From the NCBI RefSeq assembly GCF_009684755.1, contig NZ_BLBC01000005.1:620001-684000 (forward strand): a stretch of DNA of 64,000 bases, given 5' to 3'. How positions within the stretch are numbered: the stretch's first letter is position 1; each line of letters begins with the position of its first letter. Made by a program: the position numbers and the translations under genes. Under the pieces are notes generated by a model that did not search any database, had not been told where the DNA came from, and saw only the letters and a program-made list of their open reading frames with translations. The stretch comes from Capnocytophaga felis. Lineage in GTDB: Bacteria > Bacteroidota > Bacteroidia > Flavobacteriales > Flavobacteriaceae. Shown piece by piece: positions 54,502 through 64,000 of this stretch.

Positions 54502-55260
54502 ATGAAAATATCCGTAGTCATCAATACATATAATGCTGAAAAACACCTACAAACGGTTCTGGAAACAGTAAAAGATTTTGATGAAATTGTGATTTGTGAT
54601 ATGTATAGCACAGACAAAACCATCGAAATTGCTAAGAAATACAATTGCAAAATCGTTTATCACGAGCGTTTTACGTATGTAGAACCTGCTCGGAATTTCG
54701 CTATTCATCAAGCTACAAACGAATGGGTTTTGGTAATTGATGCTGATGAAACTGTCCCTCCAAAGTTAAAAGAATATCTATATAACATTATCAAAACTCC
54801 CAACTTGGGAGGAGTTTATATTCCGTTTAAGAATTTCTTTATAGGCAAATGGATGCGTTCGGCATATCCTGACTTCAAATTGCGATTTTTCAGAAAAGAA
54901 GGAGCATATTGGCCTAATGAGATTCATTCCACTGTAAAGGTAAAAGGCGATGTAATAAAAATTCCCAGAAGAAGAATTGATTTAGCTTCTGACCATTTAG
55001 CAAATGATTCTATCAGCACAATTTTAAGAAAAACTGACACTTATAGCAATGCTGAAATTGAGCGTAAAAAGAATAAAAAAGTCACAACTTTCAGTCTTAT
55101 TTTTTCTCCATTATTTTGGTTTCTAAAATATTACTTCATCAAAAAAGGATTTCTGGACGGAAAAAAAGGATTCATCTTTGCCTGTCTTAAGGCACAATAT
55201 AAATTCTCCTGTTTAGCAAAGATTTATGAATATCAGGAATTGAATAAAAGTTACAATTAA
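54502..55260 (+). CDS. Glycosyltransferase family 2 (WaaE/KdtX-like)
   Basis: A 252-residue GT-A enzyme. The nucleotide-sugar-binding start is SVVINTYNAEKHL, the acidic loops are EIVICDMYSTDKT and the DXD-like VLVIDADETVPP, and the acceptor part contains DFKLRFFRKEGAYW and EIHSTVKVKG. This pattern is that of WaaE/LgtF-type transferases that add glucose to heptose or Kdo in lipopolysaccharide core. The acceptor is inferred. Its stop overlaps the ATG of the next gene by one base. Confidence 0.88.
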   Translation: MKISVVINTYNAEKHLQTVLETVKDFDEIVICDMYSTDKTIEIAKKYNCKIVYHERFTYVEPARNFAIHQATNEWVLVIDADETVPPKLKEYLYNIIKTPNLGGVYIPFKNFFIGKWMRSAYPDFKLRFFRKEGAYWPNEIHSTVKVKGDVIKIPRRRIDLASDHLANDSISTILRKTDTYSNAEIERKKNKKVTTFSLIFSPLFWFLKYYFIKKGFLDGKKGFIFACLKAQYKFSCLAKIYEYQELNKSYN

Positions 55261-56267
55261 TGGATTTGAGTATATTTAAAAATAAAAATTTTTTGTTTGT
55301 TATGCCTAACGACTTCAATTTGTATGAAGTTTTTGCTCATAACCTCAAAAATATTGGGTTTAATCTGATTCCCTTAAAACCACATAGTTTTAAATATAAA
55401 ACGAAAGATAAAGTCATTAATTTTGTAAAAAAAACATTCTTAGGCGACAGAACTTATAAACAAAAACTCATCAAAGCCTATTATTCGGAACACATCCTTA
55501 ATGAAATTAAATCTCTAAAAGAAAAATCGGTTGATTATGCTTTTGTCATTCGCCCCGACCTACTTTCAAAATCAACTTTAAACCATATTTTGAAAATTGG
55601 AAAAAATGTAGTAGCATACCAATGGGATGGATTAGAGCGTTTTCCTTCCGTGTTTGACTGCATTAGCCAATTTGAAAAATTTTATGTTTTTGACCCGAAT
55701 GACTTTGAAAAGTATGTCAAAAAATACCCAAATATTAAACTCAATAGTAATTTCTATTTTGATTTTGATTCAAATACATTAAAAGAAAAGGAAAAAAATG
55801 TTATCTTTTATATGGGAAGTTACATAGAAAATAGAGTTGATGATGTAATTTATGCAGTAGAAGAATTAGAAAAATATAATATCCCTCTTAATGTCAAACT
55901 GGTTTATCATAGAAAAACGTTACCCTTTATCAACAAAAATATTCAGTTTTTACAAGAGCAAATGAACTTTTTTGACTATTTGGAACAGGTAAAACAAGCT
56001 AAAATTCTTTTGGATTTCAAAATGAAAAAACACAACGGACTTTCATTACGTTTTTTTGAAGCCTTAAAATATGAAAAGAAAATAATTACAAATAACGCCT
56101 CGGTGGTAAATTATGATTTCTACAATCCGAATAATATTTTCATATTACACAAAGATAATTCAGCAGATTTAGAATCTTTTTTGTTTTCGGATTACGAGAA
56201 AGTTGCTCCTGAAATCATCAAAAAATATGCCTTTAGCTCGTGGTTATATCGTTGCTTCTTTGAATAA
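55260..56267 (+). CDS. Probable glycosyltransferase (CgeB/GT-B-like)
   Basis: A 335-residue protein without signal peptide. The N-terminal half has Rossmann-like strands (FLFVMPNDFNLYEVFAHNL; DYAFVIRPDLLSKSTL; VVAYQWDGLERFPSV) and the C-terminal half has YMGSYIENRVDDVIYAVEEL and the typical donor-site end GLSLRFFEALKYEKKIITNN. These are features of CgeB-like GT-B proteins. The translation start overlaps the WaaE-like gene stop (TAATG), so expression is coupled. Its last 35 bases overlap the convergent O-antigen ligase-like gene. Confidence 0.75.
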   Translation: MDLSIFKNKNFLFVMPNDFNLYEVFAHNLKNIGFNLIPLKPHSFKYKTKDKVINFVKKTFLGDRTYKQKLIKAYYSEHILNEIKSLKEKSVDYAFVIRPDLLSKSTLNHILKIGKNVVAYQWDGLERFPSVFDCISQFEKFYVFDPNDFEKYVKKYPNIKLNSNFYFDFDSNTLKEKEKNVIFYMGSYIENRVDDVIYAVEELEKYNIPLNVKLVYHRKTLPFINKNIQFLQEQMNFFDYLEQVKQAKILLDFKMKKHNGLSLRFFEALKYEKKIITNNASVVNYDFYNPNNIFILHKDNSADLESFLFSDYEKVAPEIIKKYAFSSWLYRCFFE

Positions 56268-57510
56268 CGACATCGTCTTTGACAAGTAAAATCATATATG
56301 ACATAATCATAACCAAGGAAGCATACTCGTCTGTTAGTACAACTGTAAAAAATGATTGAAAAACTATAACAAAAATCATCAAAAAAGCTAAAACTTTATG
56401 CTTTTTGTCAGCTAAAAAGAATGGATAAAAGTAAATAATCAGTAACAATATCAGCCCCATAAATCCAAATTCCATTGTTGTTTGAAAGTATTGGTTATCA
56501 GCGTGCATATAATCACCAAGATAACTATAAAAATATTGATACGTTTCATTGAGAGGATGAGCTAATCTCTTTTCTGTAAAGACATATTGTGCTTGGCTGG
56601 CACCTCTTCCCAATAAAGGATTTTCCTTTATAGTTTCCCAAGCTATTTCCCAGAGAAAAATTCGTGGATTTTCTTTTAAATCATTTTCAGAGAGTCGTCC
56701 GTGGCTTGAAATTTTGAAAAAAATTAGAATAATAACAATTCCACCTACAAAAATTGCCCAAAATTTAGATCTTTTCCAGGTTTCTACTAAAGAAATACAT
56801 CCTACAATAAACAACGAAGTCAAATAGCCATTTCGCCCTTCTGAAATATGCAATATACTAAAAATCAACAAAAAACTACATACATAAAAAATCCATTTTA
56901 TTTTTGAAAGACTCTTATATTTATTTGAAACAATGTACCAGATACTAACTAAAGCCAAATTTAGGTATATGTTATATTTCATATGATGATTCACAAAGGA
57001 AATACGAGTTTGTGTAAACAATTCTGCTCTGTTACCCGAATTTAAAAATTCAAAAAAACCTATCTTCAATACAACCAAGTAAAAAACAGAAAACAAGGCA
57101 ACAACTATAATTGCATTCAAATAATAACTCAGTTTATGATAATTCGTAAATCCTAAAATTCCACATAAAGCCAGCCCTGATAGTGGAATACGAGTTTTTA
57201 GCAGATAATCAAAATACAAAGTATGTTGCTCAAAAGGATAATATAAAAAGAACAACAGAAAGAACAAAAATACAACTCCGTAATAGATATGCATTTTGTT
57301 ATAAGTAAAGGTCTTCCAACGTTTATTATAAATAAATTCTATTAATAATGTAATAGGAATCACATACCATAAATCACGAGTATTACTTATATAAAAAATG
57401 TCAGTAGATAACACCGAAAGACATCCCAATACAGGAAGATAATTAATAATTTCCCCTATGACATTGTTTAATTTTTTCTCCAAAGATTCCATAAATTGCC
57501 TATATATCAT
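56233..57510 (-). CDS. O-antigen ligase/polymerase-like membrane protein
   Basis: A 425-residue integral membrane protein with about 11 predicted helices and one large periplasmic loop (about 275-335). The loop contains NPRIFLWEIAWETIKENPLLGRGASQ, the Wzy/WaaL signature region, and LNETYQYFYSYLGDYMHADN with the conserved His. WaaL joins O-antigen to lipid A core; Wzy polymerises repeats; the two cannot be told apart here. It overlaps the GT14-like gene upstream by 11 bases, and a second ATG at 57492 would remove the overlap. Confidence 0.8.
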   Translation of the reverse strand: MIYRQFMESLEKKLNNVIGEIINYLPVLGCLSVLSTDIFYISNTRDLWYVIPITLLIEFIYNKRWKTFTYNKMHIYYGVVFLFFLLFFLYYPFEQHTLYFDYLLKTRIPLSGLALCGILGFTNYHKLSYYLNAIIVVALFSVFYLVVLKIGFFEFLNSGNRAELFTQTRISFVNHHMKYNIYLNLALVSIWYIVSNKYKSLSKIKWIFYVCSFLLIFSILHISEGRNGYLTSLFIVGCISLVETWKRSKFWAIFVGGIVIILIFFKISSHGRLSENDLKENPRIFLWEIAWETIKENPLLGRGASQAQYVFTEKRLAHPLNETYQYFYSYLGDYMHADNQYFQTTMEFGFMGLILLLIIYFYPFFLADKKHKVLAFLMIFVIVFQSFFTVVLTDEYASLVMIMSYMILLVKDDVVIQRSNDITTS

Positions 57511-58432
57511 CTAACAAATCCAAAATTTCCGAATCTATTTCTACATCAAATTTTCGAGCAAATAATTTTTCTTCTTGTTGAATAAGTTCCTGTAAATCTG
57601 TCGATTGAAATAAAACAGGAAGCTGACAACCTTTTCTATCCCAATTTACGTATGTAACTGAAGGTTTTATCTTAATTCCCACATCCGATTCCTGCAAATG
57701 CATCAGTACAGAATGAAAAAAAATCTCATCGGGAGAAGAAGTAAACTTATAATAATCCTCTAAGTTTTCCTTATTTTCTCGCAGATAGAAAACCATTTTC
57801 TGAAATGTTTGTTCATTAAAAGCCCACCATTGTGAACCTGCATATTGTTTCAGAAAAATAGGCTCCCTTTTAGGTAATTGAAACAATTTTTTGAGATTTT
57901 TAAAGGACAACCTTCCTTTCAGAAAATGAATTAAAATACGGATTTTCTGCTTTATATTTGTATGAAAAAAAGGTGCATACGAGTTACTATCACTACGCTT
58001 AGAAGAATGCAAAATATGGTAGTGGAAAATCTTGTCTTTTACCACTTTCTTTTTCCATTTCTTCTCTATCGGTATAATTTCTATAAAATTATAGTCTTTA
58101 TTAACACTTAGGAATTTATTAATTTCCACCTGATTTTTAATAGGATAATCTTGTCCGCTCATCAATATAACAAATCCCTTTCGGTTATCATTCTTGACGG
58201 CTTCCATCAAGTTTAACGTTGCTTTTACGATAGAAAAGTCCCCCCAAAAACACTTCTCTCTCTTCGAAATAAAAAAAACATTAGGTTTATTAATTTCTTT
58301 CTGGAAATCATCAATTTTCACTCTTAAATCCAAATGTATGTAAAAGTAAGCCTGCCCGTCATCAAGTTTATCTATCATACGAGCAAGTTGTTTTGGATTT
58401 CTATGAGCTAAAATGATGTAATTCTTTTGCAT
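57500..58432 (-). CDS. GT14-like (core-2/I-branching) beta-N-acetylglucosaminyltransferase family protein
   Basis: A 310-residue enzyme with the branch-type GT14 pattern: YIILAHRNPKQLARMIDKL at the start, YFYIHLDLRVKIDDF, ISKREKCFWGDFSIVKATL, ILMSGQDYPIKN, and the later SQWWAFNEQTF and FTSSPDEIFFHSVLM with the catalytic acidic residue. Bacterial members add sugars in surface polysaccharide synthesis. Donor and acceptor are unknown. Embedded in the glycan operon with the ligase-like gene. Confidence 0.85.
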   Translation of the reverse strand: MQKNYIILAHRNPKQLARMIDKLDDGQAYFYIHLDLRVKIDDFQKEINKPNVFFISKREKCFWGDFSIVKATLNLMEAVKNDNRKGFVILMSGQDYPIKNQVEINKFLSVNKDYNFIEIIPIEKKWKKKVVKDKIFHYHILHSSKRSDSNSYAPFFHTNIKQKIRILIHFLKGRLSFKNLKKLFQLPKREPIFLKQYAGSQWWAFNEQTFQKMVFYLRENKENLEDYYKFTSSPDEIFFHSVLMHLQESDVGIKIKPSVTYVNWDRKGCQLPVLFQSTDLQELIQQEEKLFARKFDVEIDSEILDLLDDI

Positions 58433-58447
58433 AAACAGAGATTTTCA

Positions 58448-59053
58448 TTACTGAAGCAAATAAAGTAATATCACTTGTGGCAAAAAACCAGCAACCCAAC
58501 TTAAAAAAGAAGCCCAAAGAGTTTGTTGTGTTAGGTATATTCTGGCAGAAGCAACCAAACCACCCACAAAAATCAAAATAGATATAACATACATCAAATC
58601 AATATTATAAAAGACGCTCAAAAAAATGGTAAATCCCGTAATTCCTCCCATCAACATTACAGATAAACTCCCTAATAACTTTAAAAATTGCATAAAAACA
58701 ATCACAAAGCAACCTATCGCTAAGTTTATTATGTATAAATATAATATCGGAAATTTATCTATTGTAATGATTTTTAATGCAATAATTATCAGAAGAGAAA
58801 TATAGGCATAAAGAATCCATTTTCGTTTCTCAATCGGAACTTCAAAAGGGGAATCTATCCAATTTATAATGTGTAAGATAAGATACAACAAAGTAGGAAC
58901 AGCCACGGAAACAATAACTAACATCGTCCAAGCGTTTTTCATCTCCTCGACAGGCAAAAATACAGGAGCTACCAACAAAAAAAGTATCATTCCATATATG
59001 GGAAACCATATCGGGTGAAATAAAAATGATATGACATAACTTAAATATTTCAC
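58448..59053 (-). CDS. Conserved membrane protein of unknown function
   Basis: A 201-residue protein with six or so predicted helices (about 5-30, 42-63, 78-98, 103-125, 130-150 and 152-175, and a last one near 180-200), almost no polar stretches. The frame starts with GTG at 59053 since no ATG is near. The layout recalls PAP2-type phosphatases, but the KX6RP and SGH motifs are not visible, so I do not assign activity. It lies 21 bases after mutS and 15 before the GT14-like gene in the same operon. Confidence 0.65.
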   Translation of the reverse strand: MKYLSYVISFLFHPIWFPIYGMILFLLVAPVFLPVEEMKNAWTMLVIVSVAVPTLLYLILHIINWIDSPFEVPIEKRKWILYAYISLLIIIALKIITIDKFPILYLYIINLAIGCFVIVFMQFLKLLGSLSVMLMGGITGFTIFLSVFYNIDLMYVISILIFVGGLVASARIYLTQQTLWASFLSWVAGFLPQVILLYLLQ

Positions 59054-59074
59054 AAAACAATTTTAATGTTTCAA

Positions 59075-61672
59075 CTATGGTCCTATCATCCGTTTAAGTT
59101 CATTGAGCTTCATCAGTGCTTCAACGGGAGTTAAAGTATTGATATCCAGTTGTAAAATTTCCGATTTGATTTCTTCCAGAAGCGGGTCGTCCATATTGAA
59201 AAAGCTCAGTTGCATTTCTTTTTGGGCAGATTTCAACGTTTGCGAAGTATTTTCCGAAGCGTGCGAACTTTCCAACTTTTTCAGCATTTTGTTGGCTTTC
59301 TGAATAACAAACTGAGGCATTCCCGCCATTTTCGCCACGTGAATTCCAAAGCTGTGTGCCGAGCCTCCCGAAACCAACTTTCGGATAAACAATACATTAT
59401 CTTTCGTTTCCTTTACCGAAACATTGAAGTTTTTAATCCGCTCAAAACTTTCAGTCATTTCGTTGAGTTCGTGGTAATGGGTTGCAAATAAGGTTTTTGC
59501 CTTCGACGGATGTTCGTGCAGATATTCGGCTATTGCCCAAGCGATGGAAATTCCGTCATAAGTGCTTGTTCCCCGCCCGATTTCATCTAAAAGCACCAAG
59601 CTCCGCTCAGATATGTTGTTCAAAATCAGTGCTGCTTCGTTCATTTCCACCATAAAGGTCGATTCCCCCATCGAAATATTATCGCTGGCTCCCACACGCG
59701 TAAAAATCTTATCTACAACGCCAATCTGTGCCGAATCTGCCGGAACAAAACTCCCAATTTGAGCCAACAAAACAATGAGTGCCGTCTGACGCAAAATCGC
59801 CGATTTACCCGACATATTAGGTCCCGTAATCATTATAATTTGCTGTGAATCACGGTCAAGATACACGTCGTTGGCAATGTAAGGCACTCCCACCGGCAAT
59901 TGTTTTTCAATCACAGGATGCCGCCCATTTTTGATATCCAACACAAACGATTCATCTATTTCAGGGCGATTGTAATTATTTTCAAGGGCAAGTGAGGCGA
60001 ATCCGCAAAGGCAATCCAACTGCCCCACAAGCGTTGCATTTTGCTGAACCTTAGGAATGTAACTTCCTATCCAAGCAATCAGTTCGGCAAAAATGGCTTG
60101 TTCCAACTGCGAAATTTTTTCTTCTGCTCCTAAAATTTTAGCTTCGTAAGTTTTTAATTCTTCGGTAATATAACGCTCGGCATTCACCAAGGTTTGTTTG
60201 CGAATCCAATCCTGCGGAACCTTATCTTTGTGCGTGTTACGTACCTCAATATAATATCCGTGAACGTTATTATAATCAATTTTTAAGGAAGAAATTCCTG
60301 TTTTTTCAGTTTCGCGTTTGAGCATTTCGTCCAGATAGTTTTTTCCTGAAACGGAAAGCCCACGAAGCTCGTCCAATTCAGCTGAAAATCCTTCGGCTAT
60401 TGCATTTCCTTTGAGAACGTTTACAGGAGCTTCTTCACTGATTGTCTGCGTGATACGCTGGCAAAGCGATTGGCACAAATGCAACTTTTCGCCCAAAAGT
60501 TTCAGGTCGGGATTATCGGATTTCAGACATATTTCTTTTATCGGAGGAATAATCTCTAACGAATTTTTAAGCTGAACGACTTCCCTCGGGCTGATTTTTC
60601 CTGTCGCTACTTTTGAAATAAGTCGCTCAATATCACTTATTTTCGAGATATTTTCCTTGATTTTTTGTAACACGTCAATATGCCCGATAAAATAAGCGAC
60701 CACCTCGTGGCGTTGTTTTATCTTGATAATGTCTTTCAGCGGAAGTGCCAGCCAACGTTTCAGAGTTCGGCTTCCCATTGCGGAAATCGTTTTATCAATA
60801 ACATCTAAAAGTGTTACCGACTGGCTGGACGTTCCCGTGTAAAGTTCCAAATTACGAATGGTGAATTTATCAAGCCACACGTAAGCATCTTCCGCAATAC
60901 GCTGAACGGAAGTAATGTGTTGTAATTTGTTGTGCTGTGTTTCAGACAGATAATAAAGCACAGAACCCGCTGCTAGTAAGGCTTCAGTAAGTTCCTCAAC
61001 CCCAAACCCTTTCAGGGAATTGGTTTGAAAATGCTGGGTGAGGGTTTGACGGGCATAATCTTCCTTGTACACCCAATCTTCCAAATAGAAAAGATGAAAA
61101 TCCTCCCCAAAACTTTCCGAAAACTCTTTTTTTTGCTTTTTGGCAACCAAAACTTCACTGGGCTTGAAATTTTGTAAAAGCTTATCAATGTTAGCTTTAT
61201 CTCCCTGAGCTACCAAAAATTCGCCCGTAGAAATATCCAAAAAACTGATTCCGTTAGTGGTTTTTCCCAACCAAACCGAAGCCAAAAAATTATTCGATTT
61301 GGAATGAAGAATATCATCGTTTAACGCAACTCCCGGAGTAACTAACTCGGTAACGCCACGTTTTACGATGCCTTTTACGGTTTTGGGGTCTTCAAGTTGG
61401 TCGCAAATGGCAACACGGTAACCCGCCTTTACTAACTTGGGTAGATAATTATTGATGGAATGGTGTGGAAATCCGGCAAGTTCGGTACGCTCACTTCCGT
61501 TGTTGCGATTGGTCAACACAATATCAAGTACTTGTGCCGCTTTTACGGCGTCTTCACCAAAGGTTTCGTAAAAATCGCCCACCCTGAAAAGTAACAACGC
61601 ATCCGGATATTTTGCCTTAATCTGGTTGTATTGCTTCATTAAGGGGGTTTCTTTTGCCGTATTTTTTGCCAC
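59075..61672 (-). CDS. mutS: DNA mismatch repair protein MutS
   Basis: An 865-residue protein. The mismatch-binding motif [16 protein letters not shown] (about 27-42, with the Phe-x-Glu) is present, then connector, lever and clamp domains, and the ATPase with [11 protein letters not shown] (about 616), [12 protein letters not shown] and [10 protein letters not shown]. It recognises mismatches and starts strand-specific repair. The start is GTG at 61672 ([15 protein letters not shown] alignment), 3 bases after the WecA/MraY-like gene. Confidence 0.97.
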   Translation of the reverse strand: MAKNTAKETPLMKQYNQIKAKYPDALLLFRVGDFYETFGEDAVKAAQVLDIVLTNRNNGSERTELAGFPHHSINNYLPKLVKAGYRVAICDQLEDPKTVKGIVKRGVTELVTPGVALNDDILHSKSNNFLASVWLGKTTNGISFLDISTGEFLVAQGDKANIDKLLQNFKPSEVLVAKKQKKEFSESFGEDFHLFYLEDWVYKEDYARQTLTQHFQTNSLKGFGVEELTEALLAAGSVLYYLSETQHNKLQHITSVQRIAEDAYVWLDKFTIRNLELYTGTSSQSVTLLDVIDKTISAMGSRTLKRWLALPLKDIIKIKQRHEVVAYFIGHIDVLQKIKENISKISDIERLISKVATGKISPREVVQLKNSLEIIPPIKEICLKSDNPDLKLLGEKLHLCQSLCQRITQTISEEAPVNVLKGNAIAEGFSAELDELRGLSVSGKNYLDEMLKRETEKTGISSLKIDYNNVHGYYIEVRNTHKDKVPQDWIRKQTLVNAERYITEELKTYEAKILGAEEKISQLEQAIFAELIAWIGSYIPKVQQNATLVGQLDCLCGFASLALENNYNRPEIDESFVLDIKNGRHPVIEKQLPVGVPYIANDVYLDRDSQQIIMITGPNMSGKSAILRQTALIVLLAQIGSFVPADSAQIGVVDKIFTRVGASDNISMGESTFMVEMNEAALILNNISERSLVLLDEIGRGTSTYDGISIAWAIAEYLHEHPSKAKTLFATHYHELNEMTESFERIKNFNVSVKETKDNVLFIRKLVSGGSAHSFGIHVAKMAGMPQFVIQKANKMLKKLESSHASENTSQTLKSAQKEMQLSFFNMDDPLLEEIKSEILQLDINTLTPVEALMKLNELKRMIGP

Positions 61673-61675
61673 AGT

Positions 61676-62836
61676 TTATTGTTTTATTTTATTATGATTT
61701 TTATTTAATCCTGATGAATTTAATATTTTACGTATTTTCTGCTTGCTTTTCCTTGTTATGTAACTTTTATTGAAGTAGAACAACATCAGCACTAATGCGG
61801 TATAAATCAGCATTATGTATGCAAATAAATAAAAAGATTCAGATATTGTACTGAGAAGCATAACAACCAGAAAAATTATCAGATTGATTGTTGCCAGAAG
61901 CAAACTCGCCCTTGCGTGTGAAAGTCCCATATAATCAATCATTACGTGATGTATGTGATTTCGGTCAGCTTTAAAAGGTTTTCCGTGGCGGATAGTTCTT
62001 GCTATGAAAACACGCGTTGTGTCAAAAAACGGAACGAATACAATGGCAAGCAACACCCACATTTTGTTTGAAGGATTGATATGAGCTTTTTCCAAACTCA
62101 AAGAAGACAATGAAAGAAATTTCAGAGCTAAAATCCCGATAATGAAGCCCACAACCATTGAGCCTGCATCTCCCATAAAAATTTTCTTTCTGGAGGACAG
62201 GTTGTATCTTAAAAACGCCAACAAAAAGCCTACACATAGTAGCGAGAATAAGAAATAATACTCATCTCCCGATTGGTAAAAAACATAGCTAAAACACCCG
62301 AAAATAACAATACCGACCATTGCCGCCGAACCATTTATTCCATCAATCAAGTTAAAAGAATTAACAATGGACATCGTTATGAAACAGCTGAAAATAACCG
62401 AAAACCAAAAGGGAATTTCATCAAGCCATAAAAAGCCATCCAATGAATATATTCTTAGTTTTGCCTCGAATAACAACACAAAAGTAGCCAAAAACTGACC
62501 TATAATTTTAGTACTGGGATTTACTCCCGTAAGGTCATCTTTAAGCCCTAAAAAAAACATAACGCTAACCGCCGAAGCTATGTTAACTCCTACATAATCA
62601 ACATCATATTCTCGAATAAAGAAAAGAGTAAACATCAGGCTGACATAGAAAGCAATCCCTCCCATTGTAGGAGTACTTTGTGAATGAGAGCTTCGTTCGT
62701 TGGGAGCATCCATCAATTTTTTTCTCCGCACAACGTATATGATGCTAGGCATTGCCAAATAGCACACAGCAAAGGACAATGAAAAGACCCAAGCTGCAAC
62801 TATTTCCGGAGTTTGTAAAAAAGTAAATTCTTCCAT
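61676..62836 (-). CDS. WecA/MraY-like undecaprenyl-phosphate glycosyl-1-phosphate transferase
   Basis: A 386-residue membrane protein with about 11 predicted helices, starting at the ATG at 62836 (TTG at 62857 is the alternative). Family motifs: DAPNERSSHSQSTPTMGG, LGLKDDLTGVNP with the Asp pair, NSFNLIDGINGS, FMGDAGSMVVGF and FKADRNHIHH. It transfers a sugar-1-phosphate to undecaprenyl phosphate and starts a surface polysaccharide; the His motif near the end is of the WecA rather than the MraY type. Likely first gene of the operon with mutS and the ligase-like gene. Confidence 0.88.
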   Translation of the reverse strand: MEEFTFLQTPEIVAAWVFSLSFAVCYLAMPSIIYVVRRKKLMDAPNERSSHSQSTPTMGGIAFYVSLMFTLFFIREYDVDYVGVNIASAVSVMFFLGLKDDLTGVNPSTKIIGQFLATFVLLFEAKLRIYSLDGFLWLDEIPFWFSVIFSCFITMSIVNSFNLIDGINGSAAMVGIVIFGCFSYVFYQSGDEYYFLFSLLCVGFLLAFLRYNLSSRKKIFMGDAGSMVVGFIIGILALKFLSLSSLSLEKAHINPSNKMWVLLAIVFVPFFDTTRVFIARTIRHGKPFKADRNHIHHVMIDYMGLSHARASLLLATINLIIFLVVMLLSTISESFYLFAYIMLIYTALVLMLFYFNKSYITRKSKQKIRKILNSSGLNKNHNKIKQ

Positions 62837-62988
62837 ATTAGTATTTACACCCGACAAAGATATAGAAATAAAACAAATGCCACAATTTTAATTTTGTTTG
62901 ATTTTGTAGGCAAACTTAAACACTAAATATCCCTTTTCTTTATATTTAATTACATCAAATAAAAATAAGCATCACAAGTATTTGATAG

Positions 62989-64000
62989 TTATTCCGTTTT
63001 AAGTTTTATTTCTCTGCATAAATCACTTGCTATCAAGTTTTCTTGTCCTTGTTTAGAAGCGATTTTATCCCCTGCTTTTCCGTGTGTATGAACACCTAAA
63101 ATGGCGGCTTCTAAAGGGCTATAATTCTGCGAGAGTAATCCGGTTAAGACTCCTGTAAGTACATCTCCGCTACCTGCCGTAGCCATTCCTGCATTGCCTG
63201 TGGAATTTATCCAAAATCGTATTCCGTTGGTAATCATTGTATAAGCCCCTTTTATGATTAAAATTATTTGGTGCTTCTTGGCAAATTTTTTAGCTTTATC
63301 CATTTTATCAAAATCGTCTTTCCATTTACCAATAAGCCTTTCCAATTCCGCGGGATGCGGTGTAAGAATTGCATTTTTAGGAATTTTATGTGCCTGCTCC
63401 GGATTTTCGGAAAGTATGTTGAGAGCATCGGCATCAATCACAAATGGCAAATTTGAATATTGCTCAAACAATTCAAACAAAACTTCTGCTGTTTGAGGCT
63501 GATTTCCCATTCCTATACCTATGCCTACAACGGAAGGTACTATCGGAATTTGAGTAGGAGAAAGATATTTTTTGCTTTTAGAGGTAATGACCATTGCTTC
63601 GGGTACGGCTGTTTGTAAGATTTCATATCCGCATTTAGGAGCAAACATCGTCAAAAGCCCTGCACCTGAACGAAGTACAGCAACTCCGCCCAATACCATA
63701 GCTCCCATTTTTCCGTAACTTCCCCCTACAAGCAAGGCGTGTCCGAAAGAACCTTTGTGTGAAAACTTATCTCTCGGTTTGTAAATTTCATTTGCGTAGC
63801 TATCAGTAATTAACTGGTATTCAGAATTAATATCTCTCAATGCAGATGGTTCCAAACCAATGTCTAAAACTTCCCAATTCGGAATATATTTTCCGGTTTG
63901 AGGAAGGAGAAAAATTAACTTTGGCGTTTGGAATGTAAGCACGATATCCGATTTGATGAAAATTTCGTCCTCCATTGGAACTCTATCCAAATAAAAGCCT
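62989..64000 (-). CDS. nnrD: NAD(P)H-hydrate dehydratase (NnrD), 5' part outside the window
   Basis: The frame is open to the right edge, so the gene continues beyond the window; about 337 codons are present. The first residues (VLTFQTPKLIFLLPQ, WEVLDIGL) are the C-terminal end of the YjeF/NnrE epimerase domain, so the full protein is the usual NnrE-NnrD fusion. The dehydratase part shows HALLVGGSYGKMGAM, FVIDADALNIL, LTPHPAELERL and the ATP-binding GNAGMATAGSGDVLTGVL. It repairs hydrated NADH/NADPH. The TTG at 63990 is not a genuine start. Confidence 0.93.
   Translation of the reverse strand, partial: GFYLDRVPMEDEIFIKSDIVLTFQTPKLIFLLPQTGKYIPNWEVLDIGLEPSALRDINSEYQLITDSYANEIYKPRDKFSHKGSFGHALLVGGSYGKMGAMVLGGVAVLRSGAGLLTMFAPKCGYEILQTAVPEAMVITSKSKKYLSPTQIPIVPSVVGIGIGMGNQPQTAEVLFELFEQYSNLPFVIDADALNILSENPEQAHKIPKNAILTPHPAELERLIGKWKDDFDKMDKAKKFAKKHQIILIIKGAYTMITNGIRFWINSTGNAGMATAGSGDVLTGVLTGLLSQNYSPLEAAILGVHTHGKAGDKIASKQGQENLIASDLCREIKLKTE

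Overview
This window reads as a chromosome segment of a low-GC member of the Flavobacteriia (Bacteroidota), most likely Capnocytophaga or a close relative. The basis is an intact gldK-gldL-gldM-gldN block (type IX secretion and gliding core), GH65/GH26/GH3 enzymes, DUF3078 and DUF4836 proteins, promoter boxes of the TTG-N19/20-TAnnTTTG type, and an almost complete lack of Shine-Dalgarno sites except at rpsU. The genus is inferred from gene content, not from a marker search. About 57 real genes are present, mostly housekeeping. No tRNA, rRNA, CRISPR array, integrase or transposase gene was seen.

Layout. 1-5 kb: 3' end of a GH3 beta-glycosidase, a LuxE-like acyl-protein synthetase, an ArsC/Spx-like protein, MerR regulator plus M23 peptidase, and a GH26 mannanase-like lipoprotein. 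5-12.5 kb: alaS, NhaC antiporter, an unknown protein, a secreted endonuclease/phosphatase-fold protein, rnhB and a lytic-transglycosylase-like protein. 12.8-14.8 kb: two adjacent lipoprotein genes, one a cholesterol-dependent-cytolysin-like (CDC-like) protein without the cholesterol-binding domain; this is the best candidate for an interesting system here. 15-24.5 kb: LtaS-type sulfatase-fold enzyme, trxB, an unknown gene, a remnant of an HU-like gene next to an FRG-domain gene, lepA, rpsU, a spermidine-synthase-like protein, lpxH and queD. 24.6-28.2 kb: DinB-like protein, Pit phosphate transporter, D-2-hydroxyacid dehydrogenase, FAD oxidoreductase. 28.3-33 kb: gldKLMN with a well-formed promoter and terminator. 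33-39 kb: S9 prolyl oligopeptidase and an ABC transporter operon with a DUF4836 lipoprotein. 39-46.8 kb: dxs, DUF3078, tdk, TerC, two tandem HExxH metallopeptidase paralogues (one with a nonsense codon), YugP-like peptidase. 46.9-54.2 kb: maltose utilisation (GH65 phosphorylase, beta-phosphoglucomutase, sugar MFS transporter) interrupted by a 2.7 kb accessory stretch holding an LRR pseudogene, a 42-bp tandem repeat array, a nested inverted repeat, an HXXEE protein and a GNAT acetyltransferase. 54.5-64 kb: surface-glycan genes (two glycosyltransferases, O-antigen ligase-like protein, GT14-like transferase, WecA/MraY-like transferase) with mutS inside the same operon, then the 3' part of nnrD.

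How genes work together. MFS importer, GH65 phosphorylase and beta-phosphoglucomutase make a complete route from imported maltose-type disaccharide to glucose 6-phosphate. GldL/GldM form the inner-membrane motor and GldK/GldN the periplasmic/outer-membrane ring of the type IX system. The WecA-like enzyme, the glycosyltransferases and the ligase-like protein probably build a surface polysaccharide. The accessory character concentrates at 12.8-14.8 kb, 18.8-20.1 kb, 43.6-46 kb and 49.2-51.9 kb, where repeats, gene remnants and nonsense-broken genes occur.
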